NCBI GenBank assembly: GCA_028274465.1
Contig: CM051455.1
Location: 109,180,261 to 109,244,260 of the forward strand
Direction of reading: 5' to 3'
Origin: Plantago ovata
Lineage: Eukaryota; Streptophyta; Magnoliopsida; Lamiales; Plantaginaceae
DNA length: 64,000 bases
The number at the start of each line of letters is the position of its first letter. Position 1 is the first letter of the stretch. Below, piece by piece: positions 19,561-30,467 of the stretch. The notes under the pieces are model-generated. The model did not search any database. It worked only from the letters and a program-made list of their open reading frames with translations, and had not been told where the DNA came from. Made by a program: the position numbers and the translations under genes.

Positions 19561-20131
19561 ATCTTATTTCCTCATTTTCTTACTGCTAGGGCCTAGCGTT
19601 AATTTCATGAGGGGGATGGGATTTAAGTGATCTGATGTTGTTAGTTTGGAGCTTGGAATTGGTAGGATGAGTATAGTACCTCGCATGCTTTATCCGTCTG
19701 CATTTGCATTTGCACGTTTACCGCTTTCTTAGATTTTTTAGGCTGCATTCACTACATTCATCCTAGGATAGTCTTGCATGTTTTATATGGAGTTTATTGC
19801 CGAATTTTTTGAACTTTTTTATTGGGTAGATCAACCAACTATGCCATTAATCGTATGCTTCATCTCTATGAATTTGTTTGAGGATTTTCTCGCTTGGCTT
19901 GTCACATTTATGTATTGCACTTAGTTGAGCTTGGTAGCCTCGACATCACTTAGTGGTGTTTTCTCTACTGCGGTTCACGAAGGCCTTTATAATAGGATGA
20001 TGCATGTTAGGGTCTTATGGTTGTTTTCCCGAGTAATTATGTACCTAAGAGGCAACGAGTCTTCACCATGCTTTGAGATTGCTAAATGCCTAGGAAGGAG
20101 GTAGTTTGAGGTTGTGTGATCCTTTGTTTAT

Positions 20132-20266
20132 AACCTATTCTTCCGAATAGGTTTGGGGAGGGGGTTACATCGTCATAGACTTTTTTCTGTTTTTCATTTT
20201 CGTATCGTGAGTTTATTTTTCTTTTTCCGTAAATTTTGTACTCCAACCTATTCTTTCGAGTAGGTT
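20132..20266 (+). other. Paired hairpins with PPT-like GGTTTGGGGA
   Basis: AACCTATTC-TTCC-GAATAGGTT (20132-20153) and AACCTATTC-TTTC-GAGTAGGTT (20245-20266, one G-U pair) are 9-bp stems with 4-nt loops, each followed at once by TGGGGA, so that GGTTTGGGGA also appears here as in the true 3' polypurine tract. Confidence 0.7.
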
Positions 20267-20320
20267 TGGGGAAGTCGTGTGAGTCATTTTGTTTCTCTTT
20301 CTGTATGCTACTGCTGGCTA

Positions 20321-20463
20321 GAAAAAAAATCGAAAAAAAAAATTCCAGGAAAAGAAAAAAAAAAAGGAAAAGAAAAAGAATCTGGAAAGAAAAAAAAGAG
20401 AAAAGAAAAAAAGGGGAAAAGACCCCAAAAAAGCAAAAGAATGGTCCAAAAAAGAAAGCCAAA
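20321..20463 (+). repeat. A-rich purine tract
   Basis: About 145 bp of almost pure A/G (runs such as GAAAAGAAAAAGAATCTGG) follow the second hairpin. Its counterparts are 58145-58300 in G5 and T-rich stretches at 26690-26790 and 32380-32475 in G3. Length differs between copies, as expected of a simple sequence. Confidence 0.8.
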
Positions 20464-21026
20464 TAGCAGTTAGCAAAGTGTTGAGTCTTTTCCATTCTTG
20501 TAATGTTCGTAATCGTGTTTTTCTATTATTTATCTTTTTTGTCTTGAGTGTCATCTGTTCTAGACCACCCTCGTCCTGCCATTCAGGAAGTGGTGAATAG
20601 CTTAAGACTTTACTTAAGAGATGGGTAGAATAGGGGAGAGTTATCTTTTATAGGGAACCCTCTTTCGTTTGATGAGAGCCAGTACTGGTTCGACCTCTTT
20701 TGAGGAAAAGTCTTAACATGGTGGAACAACAGTAAGCCCTCAGTTTCATAGGCACGGGACAACCATTCGTATCTTAGCATGCATCATTACGTCGTCACTG
20801 ACTAGGTCCAGGTAGAGAATGTTACGAGAGACTATCTTATCTTGACATAAGTGCTTATGTGGATGTGTATAAGTCAATCGAGGTATTCTTCAACCTATAT
20901 TCATGCTTTGATTTATATGGTTTTTGTTCATACGTTTTTTGGTAGATTCAGTAGATTAGTTCATTTTATTTGGCATGAAACTCCATTTTGTGTCTTGCAT
21001 GTTTTTTGTATTAGAGTCTAGCTTAG

Positions 21027-21063
21027 TTGCTTGAGGACAAGCAAAGGTTCGGTTTGGGGAGTT
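21027..21063 (+). other. G1 PPT with adjacent hairpin
   Basis: TTGCTTG-AGGA-CAAGCAA (21027-21044) precedes GGTTCGGTTTGGGGAGTT, the polypurine-type primer for plus-strand synthesis, which abuts the 3' LTR start at 21064. Confidence 0.8.
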
Positions 21064-22339
21064 TGATGAATGTGTATTTTACACTTTCATTCGAGTCTTT
21101 TTCACCTATTTTAGCTATCGTCTATGTTAATTTAGCTATATTTTAGTGCATTTTATTAGAATAGTGTCACGTTTCCCTTTAGATTTTATTTTACAGGTTT
21201 TGGTTGAAATTCGAAGATTCCCGGACAAATATATTGAAGTTGACAAAGAATTGGTGTTCCAGAAGCCTATTTGGAGTATCTGAAGGTTTCCGGATGGGAT
21301 TTGGAGTCTAGGGGCCGAATCTGGAGGTTAGAAGGCTACTAGAAGTCAGAAACTGAGTCCGAAAAGGGGAAGAAATCCAAAAACGCGGAATTCCACGAAA
21401 AAACCGGGGGGCGAACCGCCCCACACCGGGCGAACCACCGCGCGTGTGGGGCGAACCGCCCCTGGTAATTCGAAGCCTATATATAGTTGCTGAGTTTTCT
21501 CCGAAAATCATATCTTTCCAGACCTTCTCTCCCACTTTTCTCTATAGTTTTAGGTAGGGACTTCCCAGGGCCTGTTCTGGGGGTCCGTAGCTTAGGGGAT
21601 ACTTTTTCATAGCAGTTTGGAGCTCGTAGGATCACGATTCTCCGGATATTGACAACCTTCGGTAACTTTGTATCTTACAGTTTTATTCTACTTATTTTAT
21701 ATTCTTTCAACATGTTTTCTTCTATGATTTATGTTGATTGCATGCCTATTATGAGTAGCTAAAATTATCGTTGGTGGTAGTATGTGAATTCTTAGCGAAG
21801 GGAAGATAATCATGCTAATGGCTATATCGCGCATTATACTCCGTGTCATTGCTTTATTTCGTTGATCAGGCACAACCTAAATTCTCGTATGTTGTATTAA
21901 TTATTATGCACAATTGGACACTTGTCGACCATCAGACCAATTATCTTCGTAGTGTTGAATAATTACGGAACACATTAGGACAATAGTGATTGACTTGTCA
22001 GACCAATTATCTTCGTAGTGCTTAATATTAGCAGCAGGACACTAGATTGATTCAAAGATCTCTATGCAAGACCGAAGAATTTATGCATGATTATCGACCC
22101 GTTATGCTAATAAGGACCATACTATCACCAATCTCCATTATCTGCTAGAAACCCCTTTTGCTATATGTCTGTTGTTTTATATTCTCTTGTTAAATAGATA
22201 AAGCTAGTTATAGTCCTGAGAGAACGACACTCGAGTCATTCTACTGCTACACTACGGTTTTCGTTGTAGTTGTGGATTGTCTTTGGCTAATTACAAATTT
22301 ATTTGACTGAATCCAGAGCACGACATCCGCGGTTCATCA
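21064..22339 (+). repeat. G1 3' LTR (1276 bp)
   Basis: It is the partner of 1607-2875 with a few per cent difference by eye. Differences include three GGGCGAACC motif copies here against two in the 5' LTR and loss of an 11-bp segment before them. It ends GGTTCATCA, followed by the duplication CTCTT at 22340-22344. Confidence 0.95.
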
Positions 22340-22344
22340 CTCTT

Positions 22345-23958
22345 CGATCAGATCGAGGAGGTGAATACCTTAGTGAAGAATTTATCGACTACTTGAAGGA
22401 GAATGGAATTCAATCGCAATGGACCCCTCCTGGAACACCACAATTAAATGGTGTGTCTGAGAGAAGGAATCGAACCCTGCTGGACATGGTGAGATCAATG
22501 ATTGGATTCTCGACTCTTCCAAAATATCTATGGGGATATGCGCTACAAACTGCAATCTACAGTCTGAACCGTGTACCATCTAAATCAGTGGAGAAAACTC
22601 CTTATGAGTTATGAAAAGGAAAGAAGCCCTCACTGGGCTATCTTAGACCTTGGGGCTGTCCTACGATAGTCAAATTGTTGCTGAATGATAAGTTAGATGC
22701 CAAGGGTGTCAAAGTTTATTTCATAGGCTATCCTCGTTAGACGAGAGGCTATGAATTCTATCATGCTGAAGATCACAAGGTGATAGTATCTAGAAACGTC
22801 AAATTTTTAGAAGCAGAATACCTCGAAGAAGAGAGGTTAGATGATATGATAGAACTTGAAGAAATTCAAGAATTTGACACGCACGAACATGAGTTCTCTA
22901 AATCTTCTGATTTGGACTCAAGTTCAGTGGGAGCTTTCGAAGAAGACAAGGGTAATGATATGACACTTGCTAGGCATGTCATAGTCAGTGGGAGTCCTGT
23001 GATTAGATCAACAGCTGAAACCACACCAATAGAACCCGTTGTCAATCGACCTGTGCAACAAGTTGCACAAGAGCAGCCTCCCGCTAGGGAACAGGGTCGT
23101 AGCACGCGACCGACTGCATCAGTGCCCACTGATAATGTTCGTGTTACACGAAGCCAGAAAAGAAAAGCACTAGAAACGCCGACAGAAGCACCAGTCGAGC
23201 TCCGTACGTCGAAGAGGATCCCAAAAGGACCTTAGAAGCAAAGCCTTATGATAGAAGACATCAATGAACTTGATGTTGGCTTATTAGATCGGGGAGAACC
23301 CGAGACCTACAAAGAGGCAATAAATGATATTGACTCAGACAGATGGCAAGAGGCCATGGAATTGGAAATAGACTCCATGTACCTGAACCAAGTTTGGAAC
23401 TTGGTAGACTTGCCCCAAGGGGTTAGACCTATTGGGTGCAAATGGGTCTTTAAACGAAAGACAGATGCCGATGGCAAGGTACAAACGCACAAGGCTAGAC
23501 TTGTGGCGAAGGGCTACACACAAAGGTATGGCATCGATTACGATGAAACCTTTTCACCGGTAGCAAAGTTGAAGTCTATTCGAATTCTACTTGCGATAGC
23601 TGCCTACTATGATTATGAGATCTATATGGTACAGCCGGAAGGTTTTATTAGTAAAACCAGGCAAACTGCTGTATGCAAATTACAGAGATCCATCTATGGA
23701 CTAAAGCAAGCGTCTAGGAGCTGGAATATCCACTTTGACGAAGCTGTCAAATCGTTTGACTTCGTCAGAAGCGTAGAAGATCCCTGTGTCTACACTAGGC
23801 AAAGCGACAAGGGAGTCGTTTTCATGATCATTTATGTTGATGACATTTTGATCATGGGAAACAATGTCTCTATGCTAGAAGAGACTAAAGTTTGTTTATC
23901 AAGTACCTTCTCAATGAAGGACTTGGGTGAAGCGAACTACATCCTAGGGATAAAGTGA
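22345..23958 (+). pseudogene. Copia A unit 1, integrase C-terminal half and RT
   Basis: The frame resumes with the second catalytic Asp (LRSDRGGEY) and the Glu of NGVSERRN. In-frame stops at 22612-22614 (TGA where unit 3 has Trp), 22738-22740 (TAG where unit 3 has Gln) and 23233-23235 (TAG) end it. The RT frame 23248-23958 has KWVFKRKTDADGKVQ, YGLKQASRSWN and an intact YVDD at 23833-23844, but about 54 bp after YYDYEI are deleted, removing the MDVKTAFLNG motif and its catalytic Asp. The frame ends at ILGIK, where sequence passes straight into the LTR; RNase H and the polypurine tract are missing. Confidence 0.9.
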
Positions 23959-25753
23959 TAGTGTATATGTCCTAGAGACAGTCCTTATTAAAGGTATGCA
24001 ACCCTTATAGAAGGCATATATGTACTATTACACAGGTCAACGTAATATAATATATGTTTGTTGTTTGACTATTGAGTATCGCTTTCATATTTATATTAAA
24101 CCAGGCATGCAGCATGTCATATCTCTATTTCTGTCTGTATTGATATTAAACATATCCCCTCGGATAGATGACCGATCACACAGATAGTGGGAGTTATGTG
24201 AGTTATCATCTATCCCAAACTCTCCGTAGTCGAGGTTCATCTCGGATGTAGGGGTCTGAATGAACCAGCTGAGACAAGTATGCGTGGAGGTTATACATGT
24301 TGGAGCAAGTGTGAGCCGATCCCACGGCCACGGAATGGATTGTTGGACAATCAAGAAATGTTCACATAACTGCGCATAGTTGTTCGAAGGATGATTACCG
24401 AACAATGGAAGTACCCACCGGACACTCCCATCGATGTATACTCTACACCGAAGTGTCTATGGGAACCGGGAAGTTGTCGAAGTAATGCCAGTTGTCCTTT
24501 GGACTTACATGACTTTATCATCACATTTGTTGCCCCATATCCTTGGTGGACCCGTCAATGTCAGCTCTGAATAATCAATTGACCCAAGACACAATCCAGG
24601 ATTATGGCTACATATAAATCGGGATGATAAGTGTTTCTGTGAAGGATTCATCTCTCATGTGTAGCACAGGAGAGCACTGCTCATAGTCGTTCATAGTTGT
24701 GATTGGTAAAACCGCTGGTCAGCGTATCAATATTATTATGATGGTCATAATAGATATTGGATTCACCATGCAACTCACTGAAGACGCCCGTGGATGTACT
24801 ATTGGGATAGACACTTCATCGATCCTAGATGCATTCGAGTTAATCAGATGAAGGGACGTTACCATCGCCGCGTTGAGCGCAACAGATTTCGCAACGAAAG
24901 GGTTTGATTTGAGAAACCTCTCAAACGTCCTCATGTATTAATATTGCAAATGGAACCGTCTAGGAATTCCATTTTGCCTAGTCTCGGACTTGCTTAATAT
25001 AATGAGGCCCTATGGGTCACACTATGTGGTGATTCAGCTTATCCGAATATCCTTGAAGATGGAATCGCAATTAATTTAGAATTAATTGTGGTTGATGGAT
25101 TATAATTGATTTGGAATTAATTATAATATTTTGTGAAATAATTAATGATTTGGAATTATTAATTGAATTGACTAATTAATTTTATTTTATGTAAACACAA
25201 TTAAAGATTATATTTTAGAAATATAATAGAGGTTTGATTTGAAAGGATATGTTAATTTGGAATTAATATATGCACATGGGCAAAATCTACTTGGAGTTTG
25301 AATTGCCTTAGAACTATAAGTGGGTCCCAAAATCGGGACCCACCTAACCTCCATGGAGGCGCGCGCGCGCAGCTGAGATAGGGGAAGGAGTTCAACTCCT
25401 TCCTCTATTAGAAGTCCAAGGGATAAGTTAGATTTTCCTGATTGAGTTCTAACTTGATTGAGAATGAATCTAGACTTGAATTGGTTTCCTAGTGCGATAA
25501 GAATTAGATTCTTATTCCTTTATGAAGTCTAATTGATTATTCATTAGGCTTCTATTGACTACTATATATAGAAAACTATTAGAGAGCTTTTGACATAGAC
25601 TTTCACACCGTTGAATACCCAGACATATAGTTTGTCTACCAGTTTTCTTAGAGAAAATAAAAAGCTCTCCCCTACCTCTCCCTAGCCCACGCGCGCGCCA
25701 CCCCTCACCGGAGGAAATCCTCCGCCCCATCTTCTTGGCCACACAAGAATATC
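23956..25753 (+). repeat. Copia A LTR-a, left part
   Basis: It starts TGATAGTGTATATGTCC directly after unit 1 RT and is homologous to LTR-b, LTR-c and LTR-d. It is split by G3 with duplication ATATC (25749-25753 and 32813-32817). Joined lengths give 2107 bp, against 2109 for LTR-b. An AT-rich stretch at 25070-25270 has about four TTTGGAATTAAT-type repeats, and a GCGCGCGCGCGC run lies near 25362. Confidence 0.92.
25554..25572 (+). promoter_or_regulatory. Copia A LTR-a TATA box
   Basis: ACTACTATATATAGAAAAC is the likely core promoter, with equivalents ACTACTATATATAGTAGAC in LTR-b (near 39485) and LTR-c (near 47621). Confidence 0.55.
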
Positions 25754-26390
25754 GGATGAACGCGCGGATGTCGTGCTCCGGGTTCAGTCAAATAAATTTG
25801 TAATTAGCCAAAGGCAATCCACAACTACAACGAAAACCGTAGTGTGGCAGTAGAATGACTCGAGTGTCGTTCTCTCAGGACTATAACTAGCTTAATCAAA
25901 TCTAATTTAGAATATAAAAACAGCAAACAGATAGCAAAGGGGTTTCTAGCAGATAATGGAGATTGGTGATAGTATGGTCCTTCTTAGCATAACGGGTCGA
26001 TAATCATGCATAAATTCCTCGGTCTTGCATAGAGATCTTTGAATCAATCTAGTGTCCTGTTGCAAATATTAAGCACTACGAAGATAATTGGTCTAACAAG
26101 TCAATCACTATTGTCCTAATGTGTTCCGTAATTATTCAACACTACGAAGATAATTGGTCTGATGGTTGACAAGTGTCCAATTGTGCATAATAATTAATAC
26201 AACATACGAGAATTTAGGTTGTTCCTGATCAACGAAATAAAGCAATGACACGGAGTATAATGCGCGATATAGCCATTAGCATGATTATCTTCCCTTCGCT
26301 AAGAATTCACATACTACCACCAACGATAAGTTTAGCTACTCATAATAGGCATGCAATCAACAGAAATTATAGAAGAAAACATGTTGAAAA
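25754..26390 (-). repeat. G3 terminal LTR, truncated
   Basis: The LTR 3' part is present from its end (plus-strand GGATGAACGCGCGGATGTCG, expected TGATGAA) to about 26390, where it breaks at ATGTTGAAA and jumps to 3' non-coding sequence (ATGTTAAGAC) at about 26399. The shared ATGTT suggests a microhomology deletion that removed the LTR 5' half and the PPT. Confidence 0.85.
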
Positions 26391-27503
26391 ACTATTCTAT
26401 GTTAAGACTTTTCCTCAAAAGAGGTCGAACCAGTACTGACTCTCATCAAACGAAGGAGGGTTCCCTATAAAAGATAACACTCCCCTATTCTACCCATCTC
26501 CAAAGTAAAGTCTTAAGCTATTCACCACTTCCTGAATGGCAGGACGAGGGTGGTCTAGAACAGATGACACTCAAGACAAAAAGATAAAAGATAAAAACAC
26601 GATTACGAACATTACAAAAATGGAAAAGACTCAACACTTTGCTAAACTGCTATTTGGCTTTCTTGTTTGGACCCTTCTTTGCTTTTTTTGGGTCTTTTGT
26701 TTTTTTTCTTTTTTTTTTCCAGATTCTTTTTTCTTTTTCTCTTTTTTCTGGAAATTTTTCTTTCTTTTTTTTCGATTTTCTAGCCAGCAGTAGCATAACA
26801 AAAAGAGAAACAAAATGACTTACACGACTTCCCCAAACCTATTCGAAAGAATAGGTTGGAGTACAAAATTCACGGAAAAGGAAAAATAAACTCACGAAAC
26901 GAAAAATGAAAATAGAAACAAGTCTAATGATGGTGTAACCCCCTCCCCAAACCTATTCGGAAGAATAGGTTATAAACAAAGGATCACACAACCTCACACT
27001 ACCTCCTTCCTAGGCATTTAGCAATCTCTAAGCATGGTGAAGACTTGTTGCCTATTAGGTACATAATTACTCGGAAAACAACCATAAGACCCTAACATGC
27101 ATCATCCTATTATAAAGGCCTTCGTGAACCGCAGTAGAGAAAACACCACTAAGTGATGTCAAGACTACCAAGCTTAACTAAGTGCAATACATAAATGTGA
27201 CAAGCCAAGCGAGAAAAACCTCAAACAAATTCATAGAGATGAAGCATACGATTAATGGCATAGTTAGTTGATCTACCCAATAAAAAAGTTCAAAAAATTC
27301 GGCAATAAACTCCATATAAAACATGCAAAACTATCCTAGAAAAGCAGTAAACGTGCAAATGCAATTAAAAAAAAAAAAACAAGACTATCCTACTCAACAT
27401 CACAAAGCTACACAATACTTAACATCATGGTTCACATCCCATCCCCCTCATGAAACTTAAGCTATGACCCTAGCAAAAGAGAATGAGTAAATAAAAAGTG
27501 ATA
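26391..27503 (-). other. G3 3' non-coding region
   Basis: On the minus strand it matches G1 19560-20700. Both AACCTATTC hairpins are present (26836-26857 and 26950-26971), as is the purine tract (T-rich on the plus strand, 26690-26790). No coding potential is seen. Confidence 0.75.
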
Positions 27504-28833
27504 CTAGATGTTACCGAACGGTTTGGCCTCGGTCGGCTGAGTATTCAAGAATGGACTCAAGAGTACCTCCCACGGTGGCCGCCATTCTCGTGGTCCGATG
27601 TAGCAAAGAGACCTAGGAAGCTTCAAATATCTCACCATGGTGAATGGACTGGTTTGCTTTGCAGGCATATCCAATAAGGACTTCATCAACAGGAGGACAT
27701 TCATTTTGACTTCATCGAGGTGCTTGTTTAGTGGTGGCTCTTGTGTATCTTGCTTGTCAAGCTTTCCACCTCGGAGAAGTAGATTCACCTCTTTGTACTG
27801 AAGAACCTCAGTAGTAACGGAAGGAACTGGTTTTGGGTTGATGCGAATGTCTGGGAGTAAAGAAACAGGGGAGCTGGGGTCGTCCAGCTCACTGGTCATG
27901 GGAGGCGGTTCTCCCCCCATGCTGGGCGACTCGCCCCCACCTCCAGGGGGCATCGCCTTTCAATCCTTTCTCCTCTTCAAGTTCTCGAACCTCTTCTACT
28001 TCAGCACAATTCAACAAGCCGAATTCTTCAGTAAGATGCTGAGTTACTTCAACTTCTTCAACAACTTTTGCTATACGAAGGTCATCTTCAACTTGCTCGG
28101 CATGTGCATCTTCCTCACTGATTTCTTCGGCTTCAAAGTACTCCTCGGATGAGCTTCCTGCTCCACCTCGATCTACTTCCTTTGCGGTGATGTGAATTGG
28201 TATGACCTCGTCGGATTGTGTTGAACCTCTGGCGTACTTACGGAGGACTTCTTCTGCCTCGTCGACCGTACATTCTCCCAGACCGCCGCTCAACCGTTCC
28301 ACTCTAAGTCGTTCCTCTTCACGAAGTCCACCAACGAAGCACCAAATCAACTCCCCATCTTCGAAACGGTGATGGGGGCACTCACGTTTATACAGCTCAA
28401 AACGTTCGTAGGCGTCACAAAACTGCTCATACTCTCCTTGCTCGAAATATTGGATCCTATCACGTAAGGCAATTGTCTCATGATAGGGCATGAACCGCGC
28501 CAAGAACTCCTCTACTACTTGGCCCCAAGTTTTCAGCGATCCTTGTTCTAACCTCGCAATCCAACGCCTCGGCTCATACCCCAGAGTAAAAGAAAATAAT
28601 TTCCTGCACAATTGGTCCTTAGTAAACCCTTCTGCTAGAATTCTTTCTATTTCCTTCTCATAGGATCGAATGAAACTCCATGGGTCTATCCCTACTCCAT
28701 CTTCGTACCTTGGTAAGTACCTCACCATGGACTCCGTCACCTCATACCTCCTTAACTCATCTTCCAAGTATATAGCTGACCCCCTCCTGACTTGCGAGAA
28801 CGTAGGTGTCAAGCGGGCTTTTAAGGTCGTCAT
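27504..28833 (-). pseudogene. G3 gag, divergent, with second overlapping frame
   Basis: The main frame runs from 28833 to 27889 (314 residues) starting MTTLKARLTPTFSQV. Residues about 45-170 have the retrotransposon gag fold pattern: EPRRWIARLEQGSLKTWGQV, FLARFMPYHETIAL, ECPHHRFEDGELIWCFVGGL. The tail is strongly acidic and lacks a zinc knuckle and a protease. The frame ends in GC-rich sequence carrying GGGCGAGTCGCCC-type copies; a second frame, 27953 to 27504, is open across it (MPPGGGGESPSMGGEPPPM) and may be the displaced C-terminus. It differs much from the G1 and G5 gag although LTR and 3' region are the same family. Confidence 0.75.
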
Positions 28834-29083
28834 ACCTGGAAATCTGTATCAGGAGTAACTCAAAACTGAAAATTAGCCTCGTTAGAAATTTCAAAAATCG
28901 AGAGTATTTCTAGATGTCGAATACTACTAAGGCTGGGAAAGGAGAATCAGAAACAGACTAGGAAAGCAATATCAGAGAGAGATTAAAAAGGAAAACTAAA
29001 ACTAATAGAATTAGGAATCTAAGATGTAAATATAAACAAATTAAACAGAAAAAAGAGTATAGTCCCCGGCAACGGCGCCAATT
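28834..29083 (-). other. G3 leader and tRNA-Asp PBS
   Basis: The 5' leader lies between gag and LTR on the minus strand. The PBS at 29063-29080 is the exact tRNA-Asp complement (TCCCCGGCAACGGCGCCA on the plus strand). Confidence 0.85.
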
Positions 29084-30334
29084 TGATGAACGGGAATTTG
29101 TCGGATTCCAATTGATCAAATAATATTTGTAATTTAGCCAAAGGCAATCCACAACTACAACGAAAACCGTAGTGTAGCAGTAGAATGGCTCGAGTGTCGT
29201 TCTCTCAGGACTATAACTAGCTTTATCTGTTTAACAAAGAATATAAAACAGCAGACAGATAGCAATAAGGGGTTTCAAGCAGATAATGGAGATTGGTGAT
29301 AGTATGGTCCTTCTTAGCATAATGGGTCGATAATCATGCATAAATTCCTCGGTCTTGCATAGAGATCTTTGAATCAACTAGTGTCCTGTTGCAAGTATTA
29401 AGCACTACGAAGATAATTTGGTCTGACTAGTCAATCACGATTGTCCTAATGTGTTCCGTAATTATTCAACACTACGAAGATAATTGGTCTGATGGTCGAC
29501 TAGTGTCCAATTGTGCATAACAATCAATACAACATACGAGAATTTTGGTTACAACTGATCAACGAAATAAAGCAATGACACGGAGTATAATGCGCGATAT
29601 AGCCATTAGCATGATTATCTTCCCTTCGCTAAGAATTCACATACTACCACCAACGATAAGTTTAGCTACTCATAATAAGCATGCAATCAACAGAATTCAA
29701 AGAAGAAAACATGTTGAAAGAATATAAAATAAGTAGAATAAAACTGTAAGATACAAAGTTACCGAAGGTTGTCAATCTCCGGATGATTGCGGTCCTACGA
29801 GCTCCAAACTGCTATGAAAAAGTATCCCCTAAGCTACAGAACTCCCAGGACAGGCCCCGGGAAGTTCCTACCTAAAACTATAGAGAGAGGTGAGAGAGAA
29901 GGTCTGGAAAGATATGATTTTCGGAGAAAAACTGAGCACTATATATAGGCCCCGAAAAACTACGGGGCGGTTCGCCCCAGAGATTTCTCGCGGAATTTCC
30001 GCGTTTTCGACGCGTTTTTGGATTTGTTCACCTTTTCGGACTCGGTTTCTGACTTCTAGTAGCCTTCTAACCTCCAGATTCGGCCCCTAGACTTCAAATC
30101 CTATCCGGAAACCTTCAGATACTCCAAATAGGCTTCTGGAACACCAATTCCTTGTCAACTTCAATATAATTGCCCGAAAATCCCCGAATTTCAACCAAAA
30201 CCTGTAAAATAAAATCTAAAGGGAAACGTGACACTATTCTAATAAAATGTACTAAAATATAGCAAAATTAACATAGAGGATAGCTAAAATAGGTGAAAAA
30301 GACTCGAATGAAAGTGTAAAATACACATTCATCA
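29084..30334 (-). repeat. G3 inner LTR 1 (1251 bp)
   Basis: A full family 1 LTR on the minus strand, from ...ACACATTCATCA at 30334 to TGATGAACGGGAATTTG at 29084. Its U5 end differs from that of the neighbouring LTR, so they belong to different subfamilies. One GC motif copy is seen (29962-29978) before the TATA region. Confidence 0.9.
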
Positions 30335-30467
30335 ACAGACTAGAAAAGCAATGTCAGAGAGAGATTAAAAAGGAAAACTAAAACTAATAGAATTAGGAAT
30401 CTAAAGCTGAAAATATAAACAAATTAAACACAAAAAAGGAGTATAGTCCCCGACAACGGCGTCAATT
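30335..30467 (-). other. G3 leader fragment with degenerate PBS
   Basis: The 130-bp leader matches the region before the family 1 gag and carries a PBS at 30447-30464 with two changes (TCCCCGACAACGGCGTCA). It stops at ACAGACTAG where inner LTR 1 begins. Confidence 0.8.

Larger units (their letters stand above)
19561..21063 (+). other. G1 3' non-coding region
   Basis: No coding sequence is seen. The same region occurs in G5 (57580-58829) and on the minus strand in G3 (26400-27480 and 31741-32606). Its conserved landmarks are two AACCTATTC hairpins, an A/G tract of about 145 bp, and the hairpin and polypurine tract next to the 3' LTR. Conservation across copies shows it is part of the family, not a random insertion. 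Confidence 0.75.
1607..22339 (+). mobile_element. G1: Athila-like Ty3/gypsy element, family 1, non-autonomous
   Basis: The element is bounded by LTRs at 1607-2875 and 21064-22339, which start TGATGAATG and end TTCATCA, with a 5-bp duplication CTCTT. Without nested G2 it is about 8.3 kb. It holds a tRNA-Asp PBS, one gag-protease reading frame split by G2, then about 3.4 kb of non-coding sequence and a polypurine tract. I find no reverse transcriptase, RNase H or integrase, so it would have depended on enzymes supplied in trans. Gag similarity and PBS point to the Athila lineage; this is from memory of family patterns, not a search. Confidence 0.9.

Noticed and set aside
20236-20473. Lysine-rich open frames over the purine tract, and phenylalanine-rich ones on the other strand (also near 26536, 32222 and 58107)
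   Set aside because: They are a consequence of the simple A/G composition; no conserved protein pattern between copies.
24091-24405. Open frames in copia A LTRs on both strands, such as 24091-24405 and 38644-38859
   Set aside because: They lie fully in LTRs and differ by chance stops; LTRs of this family are non-coding.
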